Assembly (NCBI GenBank): GCA_037952775.1
Contig: JBANAY010000003.1
Location: forward strand, 10,292,001 to 10,356,000
DNA: 64,000 nucleotides
From: Clonostachys chloroleuca
Lineage: Eukaryota; Ascomycota; Sordariomycetes; Hypocreales; Bionectriaceae
Reading direction: 5' to 3'
Part shown: piece after piece, positions 34,671 to 44,887 of the stretch
How positions within the stretch are numbered: the stretch's first letter is position 1
How the letters are laid out: every line of letters starts with the position of its first letter
Made by a program: the position numbers and the translations under genes
Notes under the pieces: model-generated
Told to the model about the DNA's origin: nothing
Seen by the model: the letters and a program-made list of their open reading frames with translations, nothing else
The model's database searches: none

Positions 34671-35456
34671 AAACTTTTTCGACCTGGAGCAGTGCCAGAG
34701 GGCGGTGACCTAGTGGAGGTGCGTCACTGTCGTGCCACGGCCCCTCGATTTGTAGTGACCCGGCCTTGGGCGTCAAGGTCAGAAATTAGCGGCCGCTCCG
34801 GGAGTGAGGGAGGCTTTCACAGGCTAAGGGAATTGGGTATTTTACGGCATGAAAGCAAGCAATGCGCATTGTCGAGAGATCGATTTTGGCTCGGATAGCT
34901 AAACAAACATCGGAGGAATCCCCCCTAGGCGTGACCGAATGCCCCGTGCAGCCTGGCATTCACTCGACATGAAGGTCGGGCAGCTGTGCTGACATTACTG
35001 GTGGCCCGTCTGCACTATTTCCCTGCTTTGCCTAGGCCCTCTCCTCCACAGAATCGCAGGTGCCTCCATACCTCTGCCTGCCAGCCAGAGCAGATCGCCT
35101 GTTTGGGGCAAGAGCGTAAGTCACCTGGGGCGCTATTTTAGGACCCGGGACTCAGCGTCCAGGGACCTTCTGCTTAATGGCACGTGTACAAGAACGTGCG
35201 GCCTCTGCATAAATTAATAATGCCCCGTGGTACTTGTACAACCTCCAGTACGAACTCCGCACATCTCACGGCAGGCCCTGTGGGGAACTCTGGCCCTGCA
35301 CGACAAATTATAGGGACCACGGGCGAAGCCTCCTACAACTCAAACCTCCCCCCCCTTGCATGTCTCCATTCCGAGAGAACAGAACATGGGTGTGAAATCT
35401 TCAACGCCCCTCTCGATCCCGCAAACCATCCCACCATCGTATGACGTCCGCAGACG
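34671..35456. promoter_or_regulatory. Divergent promoter region, coiled-coil gene / cytochrome-b5-like gene
   Basis: 786 bp between diverging start codons. It contains scattered C-rich runs (34920, 35349) but no recognised operator and no credible gene. Confidence 0.4.
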
Positions 35457-36464
35457 ATGGTAGCCGTGGGGATCTCGCTTATCGTCGCCTCTGTTGTTTG
35501 GGTATTTTTCCGACCACCGGGTTGGTTGCCCCCATGGCTCTTGCAATGGAGAGCCTTCCTCAGAGGCAGCATCGGGGCTGACCCTTCATCGGGACGCCGC
35601 GAGGCTCGATCTGATGATTCTCCCGGGACACACCGGGGGGAACATACCGGAGCCATCTCCTCGGAGGACACCCCGTCAGCTGCTCGGGAGGCTACTGGCA
35701 AAGGCTCCATGCCGCCATTAGCGTCGATAGCCTCACCAGCGTCCAGTTCCCAGAGTCCCTCCAATGCTGACCAACCTGGCGAGGAGCAAACGACGCCCAA
35801 GGCATCACCCGCGATACCTTCACAGCCAGTGCCCAGCTTCTCTATAGGCGACGATGATTACTCTGATACCGTGCCAGCATCCTCCTTTTCTGCGCCGTCG
35901 CAGGGCTCAACTCCATCGTTGATGCCACCACCTCCTCGTCCGGCAAACCCGCCACGTCTCGCACAATTCCCAGCCGCCAACTCCGCCCAGCGCGCCCGTG
36001 GCCCAACTCCAAACCGCGGTCCCTCCTCCTCTGGGCTTGCCCCTCCCCCGACACACTCATCCATCCCTACAAAGCCCAGCCGGAAGGTGGTCCTGACGCC
36101 TGGTCACTCTCCTCTCGACTGGGCGCGGATATCTGGCCCCAGCTCCGATTTACGCGGCGTGCCCTCCTCCACTCCATACCTACGCGTAACACCCTCGATG
36201 CTGAAGAATCAAACGGGGCGAAAGGGCAAGGATGCGTGGATGGGTCTGAATGGTAAAGTGTACAATATTACGCCCTATGCCGAATTCCATCCTGGGGGGA
36301 TACCTGAACTACTAAGGGGGGCGGGCAAGGACGCAACCAAGCTATTTGGAGAGGTTCACCCATGGGTAAATTATGATACAATGCTCTCTGCTTGTCTTGT
36401 GGGCCTTCTGGTGGACGAGCCTGAAGGTGCTGAGGATGTGAGTGAGATGGAAAAAATGGACTGA
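35457..36464 (+). CDS. Cytochrome b5-like heme-binding domain protein, Irc21-like
   Basis: Single exon, 335 residues. Residues 2-17 (VAVGISLIVASVVWVFF) are a hydrophobic segment that could anchor the protein in a membrane; a Pro-rich PGWLPPWLL follows. Residues about 30-230 are Ser/Pro-rich and disordered. The C-terminal 90 residues are a cytochrome b5 domain: AWMGLNGKVYNITPYAEFHP, GGIPELLRGAGKDATKLF, then HPWVNYDTMLSACLVG. Both axial heme ligands are present (His of HPGG and His of HPWVN). The spacing and CLVG ending match the b5 domain of NCB5OR and yeast Irc21, not classic b5. No reductase domain is fused. It probably accepts electrons from a separate reductase. The 3' end faces NBS1 only 128 bp away. 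Confidence 0.88.
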   Translation: MVAVGISLIVASVVWVFFRPPGWLPPWLLQWRAFLRGSIGADPSSGRREARSDDSPGTHRGEHTGAISSEDTPSAAREATGKGSMPPLASIASPASSSQSPSNADQPGEEQTTPKASPAIPSQPVPSFSIGDDDYSDTVPASSFSAPSQGSTPSLMPPPPRPANPPRLAQFPAANSAQRARGPTPNRGPSSSGLAPPPTHSSIPTKPSRKVVLTPGHSPLDWARISGPSSDLRGVPSSTPYLRVTPSMLKNQTGRKGKDAWMGLNGKVYNITPYAEFHPGGIPELLRGAGKDATKLFGEVHPWVNYDTMLSACLVGLLVDEPEGAEDVSEMEKMD

Positions 36465-36592
36465 TCCATAATCAAACGTTTGTATGGATGAGGTAGGTGT
36501 ACGAATAGAGGATACGTTTGTCGAAACGCCACCGAGAATTCCTTTCATCTAGATAGAAAAGATACCCTATGTACTGAGAGACAGGCCTCCTA

Positions 36593-39074
36593 CTACCGTC
36601 TCTTACCAAATCTGAACTTGAGATCATCGTCACTGTCACTATCAGCAATCTCAATGACCTTCCGTGCCTGTCGCGGTCTCTTCGCTGGTTGTGCCTTTGG
36701 AGGCTCTGGGGCCGGCCGCTTGCCCTGGCTCTGCGTGGTGGCCCGTGAAGACTGGCTGGCCAACCCCGACTCGCGCTGGGTCGTTCTGGTCCGCCTTTGG
36801 GAGGCGCTGCTGTTGTCAGTTGGTTGCTGGGCCTCATCTTCGCTATCAGACATCATGATCCGCGGTGCTCGAGGTGCCGGAGCCTCCACCCGTGGTGCGG
36901 ATGGTTGTGAATCGGTGCCCGACGGCTGGCTGTTGGTCTTCTTCTTCCGCTGGGTTTCATTTTCCAGCCAATAGTCGTCACCAATTCCAAACTCCTTATT
37001 CTTGACTTCGGCTAGCGAGATGATGACCCTAGCCGGTGCCCTTCTAGTAACCTCGCCACGGCGACGGAACTTTTTGAAATTCTTCATGCCATTCCACTTG
37101 GGATTCCATCGCCCGTCAGCAATATCCAGTTCCCGGCTCCGTACAGCAGACGAGGGATCTCTTATATCCATCTTCTCAACGATTTGGAGCTTGCGGATTT
37201 GTGATAGATCGATATCATCAGGGAGATGTGCCAAGTCTTCCTTCTCTGCTCGAGCTCGGGCCTCCTCCTGTTCTCGATTCTGCGCAGCTACAGCAAGTAC
37301 GTCAAGCTCTTTTTTAATCTTTTTTGGTGGTTTAACGGGCTCAGGTTCCGGCTCTGGCTCCGGTGACGGCGAAGCAAAATTGTCGCCTGCTTCTAACCGT
37401 TGGCGTTTAAATCTGGCTGCAGCAGGTGCTATGTCGCCCATATCGTCATCCGCATGCGGAGGCGATCTTTTTCTTTGTGACCTGCTACCCCTGGAAGGCG
37501 CCGAAGGCTCCTGTGATGCCTCGGCTTCTTGAGACATGAACAAGCCCTGCTCCTCTTGCCGTGGGGTTGCATTGCTCTCGGTGGGGGGCACTGACGGCGT
37601 ATCATCCATATCAATATCTGAGTCGTTATCAAACCCTGCAAACCGCCGCTTCACAGCAGTTCGAGTACGGCCTCTGCGGGGAGCGGGTCTCGATTCTTGT
37701 ATGACTTGAGGCTCATCTTGCGATGCAGCATTTGCATCACTCCGGACAGGTTCTTGTCGTGTATTTGCATCACGCTGAGGGGGTTGGGTAGTTGCTGAAT
37801 CGTCAACTTCAAGAGGTCGACGTAGAATGCTGGCATCCTTGGTCAAAATTGCCTCAAGGAATTCACTCTGTTCGATCGGGCGATGATCCAAGCGTAGAGA
37901 GACAGCAGTAAAGAAGTCCGTGTACCACGGTATTTGCTCTCCTTTTGCCGGGACGAATCTAACAAGAACTGCCCCCTTCCCTCCGTCTCCGAGGGCCTGT
38001 TGACCAGCGATTGCCTTAACGCGGTTGACGAAGTCGTCCACCTCTGTCTCTCCTCCTTCAACAATTTCCATGAAGGCTTTCCCACCGCCATTGGTTATTG
38101 GAGCCAAAAGATTGTCATACTGTGCCTTGTCATAAAAGATGAACGTGTATCCTTCGAAAACTTCCTGCCGCTCAGGGTCAGGGCTATAAGTATCATCTGG
38201 ATGCTGTACAGGCTCTCCACCGCGTGGTGGGAGATGTTTTATTGGGTCAGGCCAGCTCGCCTCATAATCTTGTTCAAGCGCGCTGTTTTCCGATCCATCC
38301 CCGACCGGTGGGGCGGCAGCTTCCACTATGGCGTCGAGGAAGGTCTCGGTGACGATATATTTTCCATTTATTAGAGCCTGTAGACCTTTTGCAGTGTTTC
38401 GCTTCTTGGAGACGACGTGGGTGGTGTGCTTGGCGCTGTATTCGGTCAAAAGCTTGATATCAAGGTTCTCGAACCGATCTTGGAGTGTTGTGAGTGGCTG
38501 AGTCTGTAATTCCTTCTTCGTGAAGGAGAATGTGAATATTACGGGATTCCAAGATAGTCTGGATAGGTCAGAAACAATTGACAAGTAGCGCAAACCATAC
38601 TTTTGCTTACACAAATTTGCTTGGACACTTGCCCATGGTGATCTCAGCCTCGTCGCCATCAACAACATATCGGTCACCCTTTATCTTCCGGCCATTGACC
38701 ACTGTTCCTATCTTGGTCTTCAGGTCTTCGATTGTAACTCCAGACCGGCTAGAGAGGTTGTATGCATGCCCAGGCTGGACATTGTCGACGGTGATGGTAA
38801 GGTGCTTACGAGATATCGTGTTATGCGAAATCGCAAGTTGGCCAGCTGTCGCAGTAAGAACAGTCAGAGGAGATATGCAACAATCGTACGAGCTAGTTTA
38901 GGCACCTACCTTCCGACACTGTCCGCCCGAAGAGATATGTTTTGCCAGGTCGCAACCACAGCTTCCGGCCTGAGGAATGAACGGGGTGTCAGTCACATAA
39001 CGTCAATGCGATGTCTCCTGAGGAGGTGGGTTTCACATGCCGTCGAAGGCCTCATCGCTCTGCAAGAGCCACAT
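36593..39074 (-). CDS. DNA damage response protein NBS1 (nibrin / Xrs2 family)
   Basis: Four exons on the minus strand: 39074-39041, 38969-38910, 38845-38611, 38558-36593; introns of 71, 64 and 52 nt. The product has 764 residues. The first intron uses GC (GCATGT) as donor: only this joins FDG to RKLWLRPGKTYLFGRT, matching other NBS1 proteins. An N-terminal FHA domain follows (RPGKTYLFGRT; SRKHL at about 43-47; VVNGRKIKG), then BRCT-like repeats (FTFSFTKKELQ, KLLTEYSAKHTTHVVSKKRN, KYIVTETFLDAIV). The long disordered part ends with the Mre11-binding region (WNPKWNGMKNFKKFRR) and an acidic, basic-ended C-terminus (DSDDDLKFRFGKRR), the Tel1/ATM-binding type of motif. In the family NBS1 brings Mre11-Rad50 to double-strand breaks and activates Tel1. 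Confidence 0.93.
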
Positions 39075-40427
39075 TACTGAGATCTCGGACTCATAGGTCG
39101 TACCGTGCTATGGCAATCCACTGTCCGCTGCCGTAACTTAGCTTTGTCGTGCGACCGGCCGTTGCGATGACGTGGGAACAAGGCCTAAGCCAACGTCCAG
39201 CGCGTGGATCCTCTTCCAGCGGGGCGACCCGACGCGTTTGACAAACGCCAGCTCACGTGCTTCCAGGTTGCATCCCATCCCGCTGTCACTGTACGTACCA
39301 GCAGCCCTACGCCTTTCATCCAATGTTCTCACCAAGAACCAAGAACCAAGAACCAAGAACCAAGAACCCACCTGCAAACGCTCAATGGTTGTACAATCTG
39401 GATACTTGTATTTTTGTTTTATCCTGCTTTGAAGCCGGCACTTGTTCACTTTGCTGAAAACCCCACCCATTCTGGTCATCATAGAGAAGAGCTTGAGAAA
39501 GCTACATGAAACAAAGCGCATCTATTATGTCAGCTGCTTGCATCTAACGTCCTTGCGTTCGTACCTGGTAAATCTGGTGATATCACCTGGTCCAGGTCGC
39601 CGCATCACGCCGCGACGATGGCCGATCATTGAATCGAGAATAATCCTACGTATGATGAGATTCGCCTAGATCTTTCCGCCGTCCCGATATGCTTTTCTTC
39701 ACCCAGGAGCAGATTTCTTCAGCTCACAAGACTGGCCATCTCGCCCAACCAGTCACAAAAGCCCGAGAACACCCTTCAGAATCGTTCGATGCTGCGGGTA
39801 AAGCAGGCAGCGCTGCTGATTGGCCAATCCACCCCACCCCCACCCCGGCGCCTTGTTTCTGCTGACCCTTGAACTGGCAACAATTGGTTAATCCCGGGCT
39901 TCTCCTCGCTGTCAGGCCATGCGGGTTCGAAGGACGTACCAGGGCCCCCGGCGCCGGCCGCCTGCGGTTTGCATCGTACCATGAGGCTCGAAAGCTGGAG
40001 GTCGCCGTGTGGCCGGCTCCCAGAATCCATGCCTCTGCGTCAGACGTGGCGTGATATCTGGGATCAGAGGACCATCCTTTACCAGTTCATGCTCGCCTAA
40101 CGACTCCGCCGTACGAAAGGAGTCGGGATCTTGAGGATGCAACGGCGATTTTGGGATATACGTATCCATGTAGGAGCCTTTCTTGGGCATGGGCGGCTGT
40201 TCGTCCAGAGTATAATAACCACGAGGACCTGTACCCTCCTACCTGGTTGTCTCTCCCATCATCAAGGAACATACAAGATCCAAACAACTAGATCTCCCCT
40301 CGCGGTTGACTCAACTCCCCTCAATCCTCTTCCACGCCACTCAATCTTCTTGTCTATCCTCGCCAAGGATAACAACCCTCCTCTTACGACTCTTCTAACG
40401 AACAACAAACAACCCCTCTTCATAATC
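39075..40427. promoter_or_regulatory. Divergent upstream region, NBS1 / small mitochondrial-type gene
   Basis: 1.35 kb between diverging start codons. It contains five tandem copies of a 7-bp unit at 39331-39365. The 120 bp before 40428 are CT- and CAAC-rich, typical of fungal 5' leaders. No gene supported. Confidence 0.45.
39331..39365. repeat. Tandem 7-bp repeat, five perfect copies
   Basis: The unit ACCAAGA is repeated five times head to tail, followed by a partial copy (ACCC). It lies in the NBS1 upstream region and is not in a gene. Confidence 0.9.
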
Positions 40428-40844
40428 ATGTCTCCCGTTACCGCTCAAGTTGTGCGCACCATGGGTCGCCGTCAATTCTCAATCATCCGATCTCTTCGCC
40501 AGGTTGGCCGATCAATGGAGGCCCATCCCTTTGAGCGTCTACCTACAGCCAAGGCTGCTCCCGCCGACTGGGGAAGGCAATTTCGCCGTGTTGGTTCACA
40601 AGCTGTGATGTAAGCTCCGCCCCGAGGGATCTTCTCTCTCCACTCCGGTCCCGTCTTCCTTGCCCCCCTTCACCCCTCTTTTGGCACTTGAACATCACCC
40701 CATGTCTGGACGTAAATCACCTGATGCATTTTACCATGAAAATGGGCTGACCGAGTTTCCTTTTTCCACAGCTTCTTCCCCGGCATGGCTTTCGTTCTGG
40801 GCTGGCCCTACCTCTCCTACATGTACTACGACGGCCGTGTATAA
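40428..40844 (+). CDS. Small single-helix protein with mitochondrial-type N-terminus
   Basis: Exons 40428-40609 and 40772-40844; the 162-nt intron (GTAAGC...CACAG) is the longest found in the window. The product has 84 residues. The first 35 residues are Arg-rich and amphipathic with few acids (VVRTMGRRQFSIIRSLRQVG), as in mitochondrial presequences. After FERLPTAKAAPADWGRQFRR comes one hydrophobic helix (AVIFFPGMAFVLGWPYLSYMY) and the end YYDGRV. It looks like a small accessory subunit of an inner-membrane respiratory complex, but I do not recognise which one. Splicing is well supported, because unspliced translation stops directly after QAVM. Confidence 0.75.
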
Positions 40845-41542
40845 AAATAATACATGCACTTCTGCCAGTGTTTAGACTGGGATTTACGGGACTGGTGTCG
40901 AGATATTAGGCGTACAGGATAATTTGATGTGACTCAGTTTCGCATGGTCGTTGCTACAAACGTATATTTCTATTTCCTCATATACATACTTCTATATGAA
41001 CAAAAATCAAAGAAAAAAAAATTCAATATTCTAGATGACATCAAATCTGATCCATGTGTGACAGAAGACGCAAACCAACTCAACAGATCCTGGCAAGGCA
41101 TGCATAATCTCACAATTTAGGGATAGGTTCGTGTGCTCATGCAGAAATGGGCACAAATATAGATCCTAGGGGCCCAACAAACGTTGACTGTTAGATGGTC
41201 CCTGCGTTTGGACGTTTGAGAATACGACTGCATCATCTTCATTCCCCAAACCCACACGGGAACGTGGGCTTAATGCAGCCCTGGTATCCATAACACGGTT
41301 CGACACTTGATGTAACAATAGATGCAGCCCTGGATGGTGGTTCCTATCCACAGGTGGGCACTCTCATTCATCGATTGGCCAATTCTTGCAATGGCGAAAC
41401 AAAGTGGCATTTTGTGCTGAAATACTTGGGAGCTATCTAAATCGTTCATTTTTTGCTTCTATAAAACTTTAGAGATTGCCTTTATGTTACAGTATATATA
41501 TCAGATACGAGGGGTTAGACAGGAGGTCTGCTTGGCCAAGTT
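40845..41542. other. Convergent 3' region
   Basis: About 700 bp between the small mitochondrial-type gene and the MFS transporter, whose 3' ends face each other. It is AT-rich with an A-run near 41016-41023. No gene seen. Confidence 0.45.
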
Positions 41543-42994
41543 TCAAACCTTGCCCAGCCTCCATACCTCAAGGAGCATCCCCTTCCTCGCAACAACCCGC
41601 GCCGAATGCACGAGCTCTTCGTTATTGTCGATCTTCACCCGGTCAAACTCCTCCGGTGCTTGGTTCGTCATGCGAGCAATCTCGTTGACTTCGGCAATCT
41701 TCCACCCGCGCAGCACGAACAGGCAGAGAGCCCCGGCGATGAACATGATGCCGACGAGAAGCTGCGTGCCGAGATAATTACACGTGTTGTCGACGATCTT
41801 CAGGGCGATGGGCTCGCTGAACGTGCACGGCAGCACAATCGTCAGCCACATGATGTTCAGCCCCGAGGCTACGTGCTTCAGACCGACCACCTCCGCCGTC
41901 ACCGGACCGATCGTGACCCAGAACGTGCCGGCCACGGCACCCCCAACGAGCGAATAAAATATCAATACCCCGTACAAGGTGGCAGGAATCCAGACGGCCA
42001 ACGACATGACGGCAGCAAAGAAGGTCATGAGGGCTGCCATTGTGATGCGGCCAGTGCGATCGCTGAAGTACCCGATCAGGGGCCGCCCAACCGCCTGACC
42101 AAGGTTGAAGACCGCGCTTATCAATGCCGCCTCGGACGAACCCAGGCCAATCTCGTTGGCATAGTTTGCCAGACTAAAGATCAGGACGACATAGGCCAGC
42201 ATGCTGAACCAGCCCCATGCGGTCATGAGCAGGTACTCGGGCCGCTTGAATAGGGAGATGTCGAAGGCGAGATGGGTCGAGCCAATGATCTTGTTCCGAT
42301 CTTTGATGAGGATCGCGCAGATGGTGTTGGCAACGAATGCGACGATGCCGAGTATTCGAAACGCCCAGGCTAATCCGAGTCGCTCTATCATGGCGCCTGT
42401 AGCGAACGAGTATATGAGGCCACCGAGGCCGGAGCCGCAGGTCGCGAAGCCGTTAGCCAGCGAGCGGCGGGTCGTGAACCATTGAGGCACGATGGGCACA
42501 GATGCGACAAACATGAAACCCATCCCCAGACCGAAGAGGATGCCCTGGGTAAGGAAGAGGTGCCAGATCTGGGTGGCGAAGCTCGCTGCTATGAGACTGG
42601 CCGACTCGAGGACAACGCCGAGCAAGATGGTTGGTTTGGTACCGAACCGGCGGACGCCGATAGTGGCAAGCGGGGAGATGAGAAGCGCACAACTAAAGCT
42701 CAAAGATCCTACAAAGGCGTACTCGAGGGAGGTTGCTCCCGGATAGACATCGTTGGCTAGATAGTAGGCGAGGAACACGCCGTAGGACGAGTTCAGACCC
42801 CACGAGTGACCGTTGATGGTCGCGACACACGCTGTGCAAACCCACCCGTAGCCACCATTCGGAGGCGGTGGGGGATTGGCCGGCACATTTGTGGTATTGT
42901 CCGGTGCGGCAACTTGGTTGTCTTGTTTGTTTGAGGCTCGGATGTGGTTCGAGCCATCTATGCCCATCTCAACTTCCTTGACATCGGCCTTCAT
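41543..42994 (-). CDS. MFS monocarboxylate-transporter family protein
   Basis: Single exon, 483 residues, minus strand; ATG at 42994-42992 (the frame is open further upstream but without an ATG). About 50 polar residues precede the family signature PPNGGYGWVCTACVATINGH at the first helix. Twelve hydrophobic helices can be counted, in two halves joined by a loop around DRNKIIGSTHLAFDISLF. Typical MCT features include NSSYGVFLAYYL, GIGMGF-like FGLGMGFMFVASVPIVPQWF, RRSLANGFATCGSGLGGLIY in helix 5 and a second-half SDRTGR motif. Fungal members include the yeast Mch proteins (Mch5 carries riboflavin); many are not true lactate carriers, so the substrate is open. The neighbouring acetate-transporter family gene, on the same strand, points to carboxylates only weakly. 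Confidence 0.88.
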   Translation of the reverse strand: MKADVKEVEMGIDGSNHIRASNKQDNQVAAPDNTTNVPANPPPPPNGGYGWVCTACVATINGHSWGLNSSYGVFLAYYLANDVYPGATSLEYAFVGSLSFSCALLISPLATIGVRRFGTKPTILLGVVLESASLIAASFATQIWHLFLTQGILFGLGMGFMFVASVPIVPQWFTTRRSLANGFATCGSGLGGLIYSFATGAMIERLGLAWAFRILGIVAFVANTICAILIKDRNKIIGSTHLAFDISLFKRPEYLLMTAWGWFSMLAYVVLIFSLANYANEIGLGSSEAALISAVFNLGQAVGRPLIGYFSDRTGRITMAALMTFFAAVMSLAVWIPATLYGVLIFYSLVGGAVAGTFWVTIGPVTAEVVGLKHVASGLNIMWLTIVLPCTFSEPIALKIVDNTCNYLGTQLLVGIMFIAGALCLFVLRGWKIAEVNEIARMTNQAPEEFDRVKIDNNEELVHSARVVARKGMLLEVWRLGKV

Positions 42995-43915
42995 GATGTC
43001 GATCCGTACACTTTCAACCCACAAGAACTGGTGTTCAGCATGGAAGAAAGACCAGAGCTCCCCGAGCGGCTGTTGAACTTCTCCGAGGCCTCTCCCCGCT
43101 GGTCAAATGCTCCGATCTCAGGCCCGATCTCAACACCGATCCAACCTAACTAAGCCGTCCGTATCCGTGAGGGTGAGCAGTAGAGCGTGCCACAATTGGT
43201 TCCATCCCATTGAAGAGAATTTAAGGAAAACAAACCACATCGTCCCCAGCTGGAAGAGGGGGAACAACCGAGAACCGACGTCGGGGCGGCTCTCCTTTCA
43301 CCTCCCCACTTTGGGCATTCCCATCCCCAGATTTTTTTTTCACGCCTTTTGCTGGACGCTATTGCCAGGCCAAGCCGGGAATAACGGGGGATGTAACCTC
43401 GATGAGATTCTTGCCGCCATTTCCTTTCTTGGCAACGAGCATCTGCAAGAAGCGTCATGATAGCTCCCAAAAAGACTAAGTGCGTGTCTTCGTCTTGCTG
43501 TTCAGGTTGTGTATCTAATATGTGCCTCTTGTGGGAGGTAAGAAATGCCCAAGTTTCATTCTCCCATCCGCCAATTACTGACTCGTCGCCATCCAGCCGA
43601 GACAAGTTCCACCTTATTTCAAACCCAAAAACCACATCTCAGCACATCCGATTTTCCATAAATGCAAATTACCTTGATTACCTATGGAATCGAGCCTGCC
43701 GTCACTAGGGAATAATGATAAAATATTGTCCTTGATTCGTCATATATTCGCTTTTGTCCCAAAATTATATCTCAGTATGTGCAAGAAAGGAGGAAAGCCT
43801 ATGCCATATCAATAAGTCCTGGCTTCCCCTTGAGCATGTCAAATTCAATGTTTTCCCTTTTCCAGACTACCTCCAATGCAAAATGTCTGTTTTCATTCTT
43901 TCGTCTACTATTCGT
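42995..43915. other. Intergenic, transporter promoter region
   Basis: About 920 bp between two minus-strand transporter genes; it holds the MFS gene promoter and the 3' end of the acetate-transporter family gene. A T-run lies at 43331-43339. No gene seen. Confidence 0.45.
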
Positions 43916-44887
43916 TTAAGCCGTATACTGAGTCTTCTTGCCGCGAAGCTGCTTGCCCTTGTCAGACCAGGGGAAGTGGATAACAGGGACGGTAAAGAAG
44001 GAGTTGCTATTGTAAAATGTCAGCGTCGAGCAGTGGGAGGGAGAAGAGACATGGATGGACTAACCTGCTGTCCTGGATACCGGCCAAGGCATTGTACCAA
44101 GCGAGGAAGGCAGCGAGGAACCCAAAAAGACCGCCGGCCTTCTTCAGGGCGAGCGCAGCCTCGGCGTTGCCGAGGTCGTGAGCGTAGTTCTCGACGGAGA
44201 GGCAGAGGAAAGCCAGGTCAAGGAAGAAGAAGAGGGAGAAGAAGGCGACGGTGGATCGAAGGGTGCAGAGGAGCATAATCGTGGTGAAGATGAACCAGCC
44301 GGTCAGGAAGAAGCCGACGGGGTTGGCCGTCTCTCCACTGTAGGGACCATCCGCTTGTGTGATGCCCCAGGTGGGTGTCTGAAGGAGACCATAGGCGATC
44401 CAGAAACCGCCATATGATGACAGTGCAGTAGCACCGAATGTGTTGCCGACAGCCATCTCCCTACAGGAAAAAAAACCGTCAGCATCAGTTATCCTTATTC
44501 AGTTCATTTATTGGAACACCTGATGGAGACATACCACATGCCAGCCAGGAGCTGGACGAGTCCACCATAGCCGAAAGCCAGAGGAACGACAACGGTGGGG
44601 ACGGTGACACCACGGGCCTCCATATTGATGCAAGAAAGGACGAAAGTCGTCAAGGCGAACGCGCTCAGGCCAAGAGGTGCCGGGTTGGCAAACTTGCGGT
44701 GCTCAAGAGGTCTCCACAGACCAGGCTGAAGGCGACCACCTGAGGCCACGGCCATACCATTGGAGAGGAACAGGTTGCCATTGGGAAGGTATAGAGCCTC
44801 TTCAGGGCCTTGTTGAGGGTTCATTGAGGAAGCAGTGTGGACAGGCTGGATAGGGTGGACCTTCTCGTGATGGGTCTCGGATGCCAT
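43916..44887 (-). CDS. Acetate transporter family protein (Gpr1/Fun34/YaaH)
   Basis: Three exons on the minus strand: 44887-44535, 44460-44065, 44006-43916; introns of 74 and 58 nt. The product has 279 residues. After a polar N-terminus (about 80 residues) comes the family signature NPAPLGLSAFALTTFVLSC. Six hydrophobic helices follow, with GYGGLVQLLAGMWEMAVGNT and SSYGGFWIAYGLL as further conserved stretches. Members are plasma-membrane acetate/proton carriers (Aspergillus AcpA, yeast Ady2/Ato1), some linked to ammonium export during starvation. The C-terminus (FPWSDKGKQLRGKKTQYTA) is short and basic. An 8-kb gene-free stretch lies upstream. Confidence 0.93.

Noticed and set aside
42482..42760. 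Open frames antisense to the MFS transporter
   Set aside because: Mirror frames of the conserved transporter, with charged low-quality translations.
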